Positions 22,033 to 33,900 of a stretch of 64,000 bases of DNA are shown here, piece by piece (the first letter of the stretch is position 1; the number at the start of each line of letters is the position of its first letter). Position numbers and translations under genes: made by a program. The notes beneath the pieces were generated by a model. That model saw only the letters and a list, made by a program, of their open reading frames with translations. It made no database searches and was not told the DNA's origin. This DNA comes from Raffaelea ambrosiae (lineage: Eukaryota; Ascomycota; Sordariomycetes; Ophiostomatales; Ophiostomataceae): NCBI GenBank assembly GCA_002778195.1, contig PCDI01000002.1, positions 3,671,234 to 3,735,233 of the forward strand. Reading direction: 5' to 3'.

Positions 22033-23440
22033 ATGCCGGCCTCACAAGAGGTGTCGCTGCCGATGCGCAGCGCCGCAGGCGCCGAGTCGGCTTCCTCACC
22101 AGCACAGCAGCCAAATTACGGCGCCTCTACACAAGGCGACAAGTTTGAGTGAGTCGTAGTTGTCCTCGCATTGTGTTGTGGAACTCGTTCTGACATTGCA
22201 ACCACCCCCCCCCCCCCTCCAAGTGTCGTCGCTACCTACCACCGCCTCCTGGCCGAAGACCCCGACCTCACCAAGCCCGTCGCCGCCATCGAGGCTCTCA
22301 TCGACGTCCTCCGCCACACGCCCTCGTCCACGGCCATGGAGACTTACGAAATCACCGGGGCCCAGGTCCAGCGCCTGCACGCGGCCGTCCCCAACGCCCT
22401 GCCCGTCGAGGCCGGCACCAGCCTGTTCACCAACTTCTTGAGCATGTCCATGCGCCAGCCGTCGGCCGATGCGCTCTCTGATCCTACAACGACGATGACG
22501 ACGACGACCAACGGCACGGCCTCGCCACTCGCCCTCGACAGCTTCGAAAAGATCCGCCAGCACCTGCTCGACAACAGCCAGGTCTTTGTGCAGCGCGCCA
22601 AGGAGGCCCGCGACCGTATTGCGGACCGCGGGTGCCGGCTGGTCGGCGCCGGCCAGACGGTCCTGACCGCGGGCGGCTCCCGCGCCGTGCGGGCTCTCTT
22701 CCTAAAGGCGGCCGAGCGGCTGCGGGCCACCGAGTTCACCAGCGGGCTCGCCCCGCATGGCGTCTCTCCGTCTCCGTCTCCGTCTCCCTTTACGGTCCTC
22801 TACGTGTGCGACGAGCGGTCGCGCGACGAGTCCGACCGCGCCATGGCCATCCTCCGCCAGCACGGCATCCGCGTGGTCGCCATCGACCCCAGCGCCGTCG
22901 CCTATGCGCTCGAGGCCTACAACGTGACCTCGATCTTTGTCGGCTCCGAGGCCGTCACCCACGACGGCAAGCTGGTCTCGCGCATCGGCACCTACCAGCT
23001 GGCCCTGCTGGCCAGCATCGCGCGGCCCCAGCGCAACTTTTACGTCCTGGCCGAGACGCACAAGTTTGTGCGCAAGCTGCTGCTGGGCAACGCCGACCTG
23101 GACCGGATTGGCATCTACCAGGGGCTCGAGGCGCAGACAGCAGAAGGGCCGGGCGCGGCCAGCAGCAGCGCGGCGGATGCTTTCGCGCGGATACCCCAGC
23201 GGATACTGCCGTCCAACAAGCAGCTGCTGGATGTGAAAGAACAAGTGGATGTGACTGTAAGTTCTAGAGAGAGAGAGAGAGATAGAGAGACCCCGGAAGT
23301 ATTCTTGGGGGGGGGTTCTTTTTTTTTTCCAACTTGCCATAGGCTAACAAATTATCTAGCCCCCATCACTTGTCACAAACATCATTACAGAAACAGGCAT
23401 CATCCAGCCGTCGGGTTCCTACAGGATAGTATCCAACTAG
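22033..23440 (+). CDS. gcn3: Translation initiation factor eIF2B subunit alpha (GCN3)
   Basis: Regulatory subunit of the guanine-nucleotide exchange factor for eIF2; it senses phosphorylated eIF2alpha in general amino-acid control. Three exons (22033-22148, 22224-23256, 23360-23440) give 409 aa. Recognisable landmarks are LFLKAAERLR, FTVLYVCDERSRDESDRAM, the GIRVVAIDPSAVAYAL block, IFVGSEAVTHDGKLVSRIGT, FYVLAETHKFVR and, after the last intron, VDVTPPSLVTNIITETGII. It is about 100 aa longer than the roughly 305-aa human and yeast proteins because of a disordered N-terminus, a Thr-run insert and a SerPro repeat, all in loops. The extreme C-terminus after QPSG does not match the usual family ending. 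The first intron ends in a C-run followed by CCAAG. Confidence 0.9.
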
Positions 23441-24481
23441 TACAGTGGACCACGGCGTCTGGTATGACCATTTGCGCCATCTGCAGCAGCATGACTGCGG
23501 GCTGGCTGTTTCCTTTCAGATCATGAAAAAGGAAAACAAACTGGCAGAGCATAGTTTCAGTGCAGGCCTGTCCGGAACAAAACAGACCAGCCTTGAGGGA
23601 GAGCCAGAGAAAGAGCGGTAACAAAACTCCTCGGCCGGGGGGTTGTTGTGGTAGATACCCAAGAGTGGGCGGTAGAATCCGTCCGTCTCGAAAAAGAAGA
23701 GAAAGAAAAGAAAAACTAATAGGCCAGGCCTTTTCTCTTGGGGTTCGTCTTCTGTGTGTTCTATTTTGGGTACGGTTGTTTTATTCAACCTCTCTGGTTT
23801 TTGTTCGCCTTTCATGGCGGGCTATGGCGGGCTATGGCGGGCTTGCATGGGGCCAGTAGAGAGAGGGAAAATTTCACAAAAAGCGAGGTATAACTACAGC
23901 GATAGATGAGACAAAGATTTGCCCGAGCGATACAACAAGGCGAGATGAACTCCCCACAAAAAGCGTTGCTGTTCTTTGTTTTTTTTTTTTTCGTTTCCAC
24001 GCAGCAAAAAGGAAAAAGAGTGAGACTCGTTCTGTCAAATTAGATCGGGCAAAGAGAAATGAAACAAACAAATAAAAAAGAACCAAAAGGACTATTTATA
24101 ACACGAGACCGATCCAAACCCAGGCAAAAGTGAGCGAATCCGGCGAGTGAAAGGAGGAAGAATTGCTTTTACTGTCCATGAAACATGCAAACCCCAAACA
24201 GCACAACCAACAAAGAAAAGAGAAGAAAGAAGGAGAGATAATAAGACATAGAAAAAGCAGGGTGTATCCTCTCGTCATAAAAAAAAAGCCGGTCCGTTAT
24301 GTATACACGGCTGGTCATCCATTGTTTTAGGTCGTGAAATTTGTCCGTCCTCCAAATTATTCACCTTTTGTTTTGTTTCCTCCGTCCAGTTTTCGGTTTT
24401 CGGTTTTCAATATCCTGTTTGTCCTGTTTGTCCAACTTGTCCTGTCTTTGTTTTCCGTTTCCGTTCCCAGGAATTTTTCAT
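23441..24481. other. Convergent spacer between GCN3 and Egt1
   Basis: Shared 3' region of two convergent genes; no gene seen. Three tandem 10-bp units (ATGGCGGGCT) lie at 23814-23843. The stretch 23660-24280 has alternating A/G-rich and T/C-rich runs. A pyrimidine-rich region with repeated TGTCCTGTTTGTCC words occurs near 24417-24450. Confidence 0.45.
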
Positions 24482-27400
24482 TCACACGTCACGCACCAGC
24501 CGGGCACCAACCCAGGCATAGAGGTAGTTGCGCTGGTACCAGTTGACACTGTTGTTGCATGTTAGTATGGCATTATCAAGGCAATGCCCCTGCAAACGCA
24601 CAATGGCAAACAGCACATCACCAAACCAAAACCAAAACCACTTACAAAGACTTGCGGCCGGCAATGCGCGGATGCGTCGCCCACGAGCCTCCCAGCACAA
24701 TGTTGTGCTTCTCGTCAAAGAAATCGGCCGTGTAGCCCGGGTACAGCTTCATGGCTTGGAAGCCCTTGTAGGACCGCAGCGTCGTGCTCGTCCACTCCCA
24801 CACGCCGCCCATCTCACCCTGGCCGGCCAGACGGCCGCCGTTGGCTGTCACCGACATAGGGTGCCAGTGCTGCAGGCCGACATTGGCGCCGTCAAGGTCC
24901 AGGAAGAGATCTTGCTGATCCTGGGCCCGGCTTGACTTCTTGGCAGCAGCCGGGGGTGTCTCCTGCACGCCGTCGTTGGATAGGTGCCTTGTGTGGAGAT
25001 GATTAGTACCAATACAATCACAAGGGATGGCAGGGGGGACTCCCGTCACTCACCCATTCACGGCGGGAAGGGTATGGCCAAGCTTCTTCTCGGCGTCTTC
25101 CGTCTTCCGAAGAGTCTCCGCATACTCGTAGATGCTGCGGGCTTCCTCAAACGTGGGGAGACGCCCGCCCATCCAGGCAGCGCACGCATTCAGCTCGTCA
25201 TACGAGGCGAAGATAGGCCAGTCCAAGGCATGCTCCAAGGGCACCAGCCCAAAGACAGTCCGGACAGCTTTGTCCTTGAGGAAGGAAGACGGCAGAGGCT
25301 TGACGGAGTTGCCGTTCGTCTCTCCGTTGCTGTGGCCGTTTGCGTGGCCATTGGTATGGCCGTTGGTATGCCCATTGGAATACCCGTTCGCGTGGCCGTT
25401 CACGTGGCCGTTCACGTGGCCGTTCGTGTGGCCATTTGCGTGGCCATTTGTGTGCCCATTTGTGTGCCCATTCGTGCTTGTACCATACTTTGACCACGAG
25501 GCAGGCAGACGGGTGATGTGCTTGTTGTACATGTATTGCGCATACTTTGGGCAAGTTAGCAGACACATTCAACCTCGGGTTTGATTCGACCGTTCTCCAA
25601 CGGCCAAGTGTAGAACCTACCTCCTCATTTGTGATGGGTCTTCCGTGGGCCCGCAGAGCATTCACGTGAACCTGGCGTGCAGGTTTCTCATTATCCCTGT
25701 GCCGTGTTAGTATTTGTGTTACTTTTTTGTGTTTTTTTTTTTGTGTGTGTGTGTGTGTGTGTGTGTTGTTTTCTTCTTTCTTCTCTTTTTTTTTTTTTTT
25801 TTTTTGGAAACTCTCATAAGTGGACTCACCATCCAAAGTGTCGGGTCGGATCGGTGCCGTCATCAGGATCGTCAATGCCAATCGTGATGTCTTGGGCAGG
25901 CACATCGAACCACTGGTTCGGCACGCGGGCAGCGCGGGCTTTGGCAGCCAGCTTCGCAAAGTCGGGCCTGGGGACACCTGGCGGAGGCAGTGTCCTGTCG
26001 CTCTGCAACATCATATAGAGGAGCGTCTCAAGATGCATAGCCTCGTGCTCGAAGCCTACCCACATGGCCTGGGCTACAGGCCTGGACACGGGGTCGTGGC
26101 TGAAGCCTTTTTCGCCCACGTTGCCATTGTCTGCGTAAAACTTCCGGATCCTCACGCGGACACGCTGCTGGTATTCGAGGATTTCATCCAGAGGAGGCCA
26201 CTCGTCGGGGATCTCGGAATGGTCGTGGCACAGCTCCGGGTTGTCGACGTCTGGGTCGATGCCACGCTCAAAGATGGTTGCATAGCTAGCCGGCTTGGTC
26301 GGGGCCTCGCCAGTTGTCTTGTTGAGCTGGATGTCGGCAAAGGTCGGGATGTGGCCCAGGTAGAAGATGCAAGCATTTCTCAGCTTGATTGGCTTCTCCA
26401 GCAGCTCCTCGTCGGGAAGCATGCGAAGGGTGACGGTGTCCCAAGACTCCCAGAGGCCCTCCCAGTCCGCTATGGACGGGAGGACCGATCTGGCATAGAC
26501 CGAAGGCAGAAGACTGAAGGGCATCTTTTGCTTGGCGAGGAGATGTACACCTGCAGGGGGGGGGGAGGTTCAACGTGTTAGTTGGTGACTAGGAAAGGCA
26601 GTTGAAGCGTGGGCGAGGCGGACGGGTATGGTGCAGAATAGGCAAGGAGTGTAAAAACCATAGCGGGTTGTTAAAAATAAAGTATAGAAAAGGAAAACAG
26701 GCCGGAACAAAAACGGGTACAGTAAGAAAAAAAGAAAAAGGAAAAAAAAAGGTGAAAGGAGTAAAGGCGATGATGACACCGGGCCCGTCATGGCTGACAG
26801 CATCGTGGATCCCAAGGGTTGCCTCTTTCGGCTAACACGACGAGCAGTGAGGCTGTCATTTCAGTTTTTTTTTCCGGCTGTTTCTGGTAGGTCAGGCCAG
26901 TCGACCGAGTCGGGAAATTGGACGCGGCAGCCGGCTCCAGCCAAGCCCCAGCAAGCGGACGAGACGGATCAGACCAGGCCAAACAATTAAGCCAGGCAAA
27001 AGAAAGCAAAAACCAGGCAGGCCGGGCAAGCCATGCAGGCGAGGCGGTCCCGAAGAAGCACTAGCGATTCTCTAGAAAACTGCAACCCCCCGCAATATTA
27101 CGCACCAGAACCCGATAATCACGAGAGGAATGCGGCGCAACCGCAGGTAGGTTGCAGGTAGGTTGCAGGTAGGTTGCACTATGGGGCAGATAAGTGCGGG
27201 AGGTGTGATGGATCGCAGGCTATCATCCATCGTCGGGATCCACTAAGAATCAGGTCACAGGGACGCCCGTGAGGGGTGCCTGGGTCAGAAAGCGTGGGGT
27301 GAAGTGCAGATGGATGGCGTAGTGCAGGGTAGTGGAGGGTAGCAGTAGTAACACCCAGGATCTGTGTGGATGGTGCTGGGAGGACTCCGCCTTTTGGTGA

Positions 27401-29482
27401 CGATCATCACACCGACTGGACGGGGCGGGTGTAATTGGGATTGTGCAATAAGGGCACGAGCATGTGGAAATAGAGAAAGGGAGAGAAGAATTGCAAGAGA
27501 GAATTGCGAGAGAGAGAATTGCGAGAGAAGGGAAAAGAGAAAAGGAGGAGAAACGAAGAGAAAAATGAAAGAAAAAGAAAGAAAGAAAAAGAAAAGAAAA
27601 GAAGAGAAAAGAAAAGAGAAAAGAAAGAAAGTTGGGGAAGACAGGCCAGTCCAAAAGCACAAAGCAAAAACAGAAAACAGAAAATAGAAGATAGAAAATG
27701 AGAGCAAAAAGTCCCCCAAAACAGGTATAACGTACCATACTCGTTCGTGCTGTGCTTCCACTGGCACACCTCGGCCATGCCGGCAGATCGCCACAGCACC
27801 TCAGCTTCGTCCTGCGAGTACTTCAAGCTCTGCTCGACCTGGATGCGCTCATGGGGGTAGATGTGCTCTCCCAAGACCTCGACCTCCCGGACCGGAGAAT
27901 AGAAGGCTTGATGACGGCCGCCGTCGACGTCATAGACATACTCGCCAACGACACGCCAGTCAGACAGCACAAAGGCCTCCTTGCCAAGAAGCCTGTTGGC
28001 ATGGGCCAGGCCATTGAGAACGAATCTATTTTCCAAGAAGAAAAAGAAAAAAAGTTTGTGTCAGTCCAGGCTGTACAAGAAGACCATCACGAGGACACAG
28101 CGAGAAGGGAAGATCCAATGAGCGCAAGCGTACTTGTGTGTAAGTCCTTCCTTGTCTGCTCGTATATCACTTGTCAGCCACCTTTTTCACTGTTCGGACA
28201 TATTAAGCCCGAGAAGAGCAGGTCGTTAGGAAATTGGGTACCGTTGTATGCATGGCTGTATGGCCAGACGAGTCAGCACAGGGCATTGGTAATACACAGC
28301 GAATGTGCAGCGGGAGGTTGGAAAACATACTAAACTTTACTCGGATCTGCACAGCTGTCCAGACCAACCAGGACCTTGTCGCCAGGACGCAGGACGTCGG
28401 AAAAGCCGCGGAGGAAGTCGGCAGCCTCATCGCGGTGGAAATTTCCTGGCAAACGAAAGTTAGTGGAGGTGCGGGAAAGGCAAGGGACTTGGGGAGGGAG
28501 GGGGAGAAGAGGGTGTGAAGAGGCCGTGGGGTTTGTGTGTGAGTGCGAGTGTAAGTGTGTGCCGGTTTGTGCCGGTTTGTGTAAGTGTGGGCGGCTCTTG
28601 AGTTTGGGGAATCCGGGGAAGTTCTCCAAATTCGGCAAGTCTGCTGATGGATGGACGGGATGCGCAGTAGGACAGGAAGGCCGACTCGACAGAGTCTGTG
28701 GCAGTCTGGCAGTCTGTGGGAGTCTGGCAGTCTGTGGCAGTCTGACAGTCTATAGGAATCTATGGCAGGGTCTGTAGCAGAGACACGACGTACCGATGCT
28801 GGACCCAAGCGTGAGTATGCACTTCCGGCGGGCCAGGACGGACGGCGACTTCAGCCACTCGCGGCCGTCCTCATACGTGCCAAGCAGGCCGTGGCAGCTG
28901 ACATGTGCGTATCGTGGCAGCTGGGCGAGGGTGCGCTGCAGCTCGCTCCGGGAGAGGTCCAGGGCGTAGTAGTCGACCCTCTTGCCGGCGGCTTCCAGGG
29001 CCTGCAGGAGCAGGTTGACTTTGCGCAGGTTTCTGACGTTGTATTGTGTGAGACGGGCAGTTCTGGACATGTAGGCAACCAAAAGAGCACCAGACAACAT
29101 ACCCGCTTCCGAGCTCAACGAGCATCGAGTCCTGGGGCATCTCCTTCGCAATGGAGTCGGCCGAGGACTGGAGAATGTCGATTTCGTCGCTCGTCAGGTA
29201 GTATTCCTCTAGGTAGGTGATCTGCTCGAACGTCTGCAGGCCTTTGTCGTCGTACAGCAGGAGCGTGGGCATGGTGCGGGGGCCCTCCTCGGGGGAGAAC
29301 AGCGAGAGGATCTCGTCCTTGAGGTTGCCCTCCACGGCCGCACGGCGGATGTCGATGATGTCAAGGCCATTGCTGGTCTTGGCAAGACGTGTGGCCTTGG
29401 ATGTGACCGTCTTGGAGGGGAAAATCTTGGCCGGCTGGCTGACAATGTCCGGCCACGAGTGCGGCTGTGCAGACGGAGGCAT
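24482..29482 (-). CDS. egt1: Ergothioneine biosynthesis protein Egt1 (EgtD methyltransferase-EgtB fusion)
   Basis: Makes hercynylcysteine sulfoxide: the N-terminal half trimethylates histidine with SAM, and the C-terminal half, an iron-dependent EgtB-type sulfoxide synthase, joins hercynine to cysteine. I reconstruct 11 exons: 29103-29482, 28794-29032, 28331-28445, 28242-28255, 28134-28155, 27736-28025, 25830-26550, 25621-25696, 25054-25544, 24646-24987, 24482-24548; total 918 aa with every phase matching. The methyltransferase SAM site is MLVELGSGNLRKV. The DinB-like part has the metal-binding GFEHEAMHLETLLYM; the FGE-like end has GRLPTFEEAR, GGVWEWTSTTLR and VLGGSWATH. Two exons of 14 and 22 nt encode the YHAYNDKEGLTHK junction. 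One intron is 1185 nt, very long for a fungus. A 14-unit NGH repeat sits inside the EgtB domain. All domains look intact. Confidence 0.92.
25308..25475 (-). repeat. 12-bp coding minisatellite (TNGH tetrapeptides) in Egt1
   Basis: Fourteen consecutive 12-bp units encode T/A/V/S-N-G-H with a few end variants (NGY, NGE, NGN). They lie between KYGTS and SVKPLPSS in the FGE-like part. The tract adds 56 residues, which by itself accounts for the protein being somewhat longer than relatives. It remains in frame. Confidence 0.9.
25742..25805. repeat. TG microsatellite and T-run in an egt1 intron
   Basis: About thirteen TG dinucleotides are followed by TC-rich sequence and a T run of 23. All lie inside the intron between exons 7 and 8 of egt1. 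On the coding strand this reads as an A run followed by a CA repeat. Confidence 0.85.
27143..27178. repeat. 11-bp tandem repeat in the long egt1 intron
   Basis: Three perfect copies of GCAGGTAGGTT plus a partial fourth. They lie in the 1185-nt intron 6. On the coding strand each unit reads AACCTACCTGC. Confidence 0.9.
28693..28768. repeat. 18-bp tandem repeat in egt1 intron 2
   Basis: Units of AGTCTGTGGC followed by AGTCTGGC repeat about four times, decaying to AGTCTATAGG and AATCTATGGC at the right end. The repeat ends about 25 nt from the donor site of exon 2 and is intronic. Confidence 0.85.
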
Positions 29483-30264
29483 GGTGGTGGTACTGTGCAA
29501 TGCCTCTGTTCCTTTGTAGATACCACGAGCCCACAACGAGAAAAAGCACCTCCGTTTCCTTGGGTGTCTCAGAGAACGAAAGAAACTCGAAAATTGTTGG
29601 GTGGGTCGGGTGCACTGAGTAGGACAAGAAAAGCAGGGAGGCGGCCTTGTTTGCCGTTGCTCTTCTTATATAGGCAAGAACGAGGCTGTCGGCAGCAGTT
29701 ACGTGCAAGACCGGCCAAGGACTGGGAGGAATAGGCAGGAACAGGCAATACTAGGCGGATTCGAAATCCGAGCTCAAAAACACACAACAGGAATGCTTTT
29801 TTTTTAGCAAAAGGTGAGACGGCCTCTGTGGAAGCGGGCGAGATTAGAATAGGAAGAAAAGAAAAGGGATTGAAAATGAAAATGAAAAAGGGCAGGAAAA
29901 GGATGAGTCTGTGAAAGAAAAATGTTGGTTTTAAGTTCAGGGAGCAAGTTGGCGCCGAGACCGTGCCCCCGTCTTGCTGAGCGTCAGCACCCACGGCCAG
30001 CCAATTTCCAGGAACATGGTACCCCGCTAACAGGGCACTTACACCGTTTGCCTGATCCACACACCATTTGGGGGCAGGTGCAACTAGTAACGTTGGTCGT
30101 GCTCACGGCCGCAACTGACGACGGGGGGAGTGCCCTGCCACTAAGCCCACAAAGAAGAGACCGGCGCGTCCGGCGAGGTCTGAGAAGAAACAGCCCAGCT
30201 TGCGGGAGCACTGTTTTCGCGGTGGTCAGCCATAGCCGAGTCCGGCTGCTGATGCAAAATCACA

Positions 30265-30385
30265 GTTGGAGAGCTGGAGAGTTGGAGTGCTGGCGAGCTG
30301 GCGAGCTGGCGAGCTGGAGAGCTAGAGAGCTAGAGAGCTAGCGAGCCAGAGAACCAGCGAACCAGCGAACCAGCGAACCAGAGAA
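30265..30385. repeat. 8-bp minisatellite drifting from GAGCTGGM to GAACCAGM
   Basis: About fourteen units of 8 bp. The left half reads GAGCTGGC or GAGCTGGA, the middle GAGCTAGA, the right half GAACCAGC or GAACCAGA. Because CTGG and CCAG are complementary, the two halves can pair as an imperfect hairpin. The same unit in reverse complement occurs at 46363-46396. Confidence 0.85.
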
Positions 30386-30919
30386 GCCCCGAGGAGGACC
30401 AGGAACAGCCAGGAACGGCCAGAGCGGCCAACAGCAGCCATGCAGAGAGCCGGGACAGGGTTTCCGATGCGCGGGACGCAGACCATCACTGTCTGGCCCG
30501 CGTGATGGCCCGTCCAGAGCCCCCCCCCCCATTCGGTGCCTGGTCTAGTCTTGGCTGCCCCGGGGAGGCATCGCCATGTGCTGGCCGCAGTAGCCAGGCC
30601 TGCGCGTGCCTGGCCCCTGCCATCGGTCATTTCTGACGACTCTCGGCCAGGGACACCATCTGCCGCCACACGGTCAGAGCTTGTCTGCCCTGTCAGTCAG
30701 TCTTTGCAGTCTCTGGGGGGCTGTGGCGGCTTCTCTTGCAACTGCCTCTCCCGACTACTTTCCCAATTGGTATTGTTCCCGGGCAGGCCAATGGGAACGC
30801 CGCGCGATGGAGTACGAGCAGGGATGGTGGTGTCGGTGCAGAGCCAAAGAACAGATGGTCAGATATCGGATTCTGCCAGAAAGAGGGCTGTGGAGAAATC
30901 GACCACCCACGCACAAGCG

Positions 30920-30957
30920 CTGGTGGTGGTGGTGGTGGTGGTGGTGGTGGTGGTGGC
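30920..30957. repeat. TGG trinucleotide microsatellite
   Basis: About twelve TGG units in the gene-poor spacer. Frames through it would code poly-Trp, poly-Gly or poly-Val and are not credible genes. Confidence 0.9.
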
Positions 30958-33900
30958 AGGAACAGGTGGGTCCCCCCCATCTCGTCGGGTGTGTGTACTG
31001 TTGCATAGTAAAACGGTGTCTGAGCTACATGCTATGTACGGTGTGGCTAGTGGTTGCAGTCTACATGTACTATGTATCTCCAATAATTACGTCACGGCAG
31101 GCGCGAACTGCGTCCGGCGCCCCAAGCTTCCTTTCTAGTCCAACTCGCTGTATTGCATAACTAAGGCTTTGAGAGGCGTTGAGAGGCTTTGCGATGAGGA
31201 ATCAGTGCGGCTCAACCGAGACAAGAGAAGCCCTGGCAATGGTGGAGAGCGTCCGTAGAAAAGAAAGACCGCATGTCAGAGCAGCCTAGGAAAGCATGCT
31301 TACACAAGTCGACCCCGAATCCACCCATTGGCTTTCGCCAGATCAAGCAAGAAACAGCGAGGAGATCGTGTGTCTGACAAACAGACAAATGCACAGCAGA
31401 GCCACACGGCAGGAGGGCCACGCATCAGGAGATCAATTTTGAAACTACCCCCTCCCGACTGGCTCTGCAAGTGAATGGAGCTCGGAGTGAGAAGCGAAAA
31501 CGAGTTTCGGAGAGCCGAGTTTTTTTCTCTTTTTTTTTTCTCTTTTTTTCCTTTTTTTTTTCTTTGCGGGGTGCAGACATACTATAATATAGGAGTTGTG
31601 AGTAAGAAACAGTGGGCTGCAGTGTGTGCGCGCACTGGGGCAGGGCGCAAGTGCAGGGCCCAGCCAGCGGACACAAGACAGTCCACCCACAGTGCAGTTA
31701 AGTCAACCGACTCCTGCGCCTCGACCATGGGTCGTTGGAGAGGAAATCTTCCGGTCTGCAGCAGCCCAAACAGGCAGGACACCTACATAGCACAACCCTC
31801 CATGCCAGACAAGCTGCATACAAAACCCACCACGACCCAGACCAGGTGACAGCCCATCGGTGACCTCGCCTGTGTCTTTGACGAGCTAGCCTCGACTTGC
31901 TTCTTGTTAGATAATACCGTCACCGTGTACGCCCTGAGTACCCCCCCCCCTTCTTCTTCGACCGTTGTCTGCCCCTCTCCTCTCTCTTTCAGGAAGAACT
32001 CACCCCGTCCTTCCCTCTCCCCTCCCCCCCCCTAAAAAAAACTGCAAAAGCAGGGAAATGGATGCTGCATATCCCCCAGGGCGTTCGTTATACGAGGAGG
32101 AAAAGGGTTCACCCCACGCTCAGAGCGTCGCTTGTGCAGCTTGGGCCGAGCTAAGGGAGCAAATCGCCGTCCAGAATCGTGGGACAGAAGGGCCACCAGG
32201 ACAGGACAGAACAGGGAAAGCCGGTGCGGGCGGTGCATCCGGTGCAAGGTGCGTGGGAAGCTAGCTGAAGCCAGTTTAGAGCACAGTGGAGCACGAGTCC
32301 ATCCGGGAAAGCCAGAAGGAGCCCCCCTCGAGAGAGAGAAAGGAGACCCCCACGCGCCAGGGAGACGAACGTGACGACAAGTGCAGCAAGTGCAAAGAAG
32401 CGGTGATAGAAATGGGCTGGTTTTTTTTTTTTTTTTGTGTGTGTGTGTGCATGTGCATGTGCGTGTGCGTGTCTCGATCTTCCTGATTCTTGCTCTTTTC
32501 CTTTTTATTTTGTTTTATATTTTATTTTACTTTTTTATTTTTATTTTTCACTTTGCTGACCGGTGGCTTCTGAGGAAATGTTTTCCGCATTGGCTTCCTG
32601 GGAAAGGGTACGATTTCTACTTTGGGTCGGCTCGGACTCGGAGTCTGCTGCTGCTGCTGCCGCCGGTTATCGTGGTCTGGGTGCAGCTCGTAATGGGAAC
32701 CAAAAAAGTGTCACAATGGGGTGGCTGCAGATGATGACCATTGGATGACAAACGGTGACCTCAACGACAAACGACCCAAGACAACGACCCGAGACAACAT
32801 ATTGCCAAGGGTCGGTCGATGCCAGGTCAGTCGATCCAGCTCGTTCTTATCTTGTACAGTGAGACAGAATAGAATGTCTTTGTGCAAAAAGAGGCGGCTG
32901 AGTAGGCCAAACAGTCCACATGGAGACGGGGCTTTGTTTGTCCTGGCATTATTAGTTGTTCTACGTAGTTGGCTGTGCTCGGGCATTGAACTCCGTCTGG
33001 CACTGATCGACGATAGCAACGCAGTAGTTCAGAGGAACACAAAGAAAAGGCCACGTTTCTCTGCAGCAAACCAGACTCCGCACAATCAAATCAGCCGGTT
33101 TTGTCAGGAAGAGACAGATTGCCGCAGCAATCCAGGCGCCTAGGCAAGAGACGTTCCAAGGCACCAACCATGTCACACACTAAAACGAAGTCGAGGAAGC
33201 ACGCAGGAGCGGAATGCCAGCAGATGACTGGCTGGCAGGAAGCTGACTGCATTCTGCGCATATTTTTACCGCCGTACGGTGTATTACATTAAACTCTTTC
33301 ATGGAGATCGTAAGAGTCACCTGATAGCGTGTCGCGGGCGCGAAGAGCGGGGTATCGGTGACAACTTGGCAAACCTCTTGCGTTCTCGTTTTCTCTCCTT
33401 ATTTTGTAGCTCCGCGATCCCACAAGGGGGGAGGGGAAAGAATGCTACCCGCCTTGGTCCATCTGCCGGCCCATCGTCCTCTGAACGCGGCTCTCTCTGC
33501 TTGCCGAGAGATAAGAACGCGTTGGGCGAGCGAGCATTTGTAAGATGCACAGTCGGGTCAACGTGCTCCGTTCAACGGATCTGTCAACCGAAAGGCGCAG
33601 CTGCTCCACAGTGAGGTGACAAGAAGAAAGAGCGCCGAACGCACCTTCCTCTATTAGCCCGTTGATAGTTTAGTATGGCCAGAGGACTCCCAGGAAAAAT
33701 CTCGACCGCTCGAAACAAGGCTTCTTCTGGCATCGCTGTGTCAACAACAACTTGTGACATGCTGGGCATCCAGACCGGCATACTCGAGATATCCCAGACT
33801 CGCGACGCACCGGGCGCACATCGTGTCAATAGAACTAAACAGAGGCAACTGGGACGAATCAACCGCATCTTCGGACCTAGTCTAGGCCGTCTTATTTCTT

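Noticed and set aside
28130..28241. Direct readthrough from the 14-nt egt1 exon without intron
   Set aside because: The frame runs into TGA after GGTGGC and lacks the expected NDxxGxTH segment, which is restored only by the 22-nt exon.
1681..29482. Sulfur-metabolism gene cluster (cysteine dioxygenase with egt1)
   Set aside because: The genes are about 22 kb apart, on opposite strands, with seven unrelated genes between.
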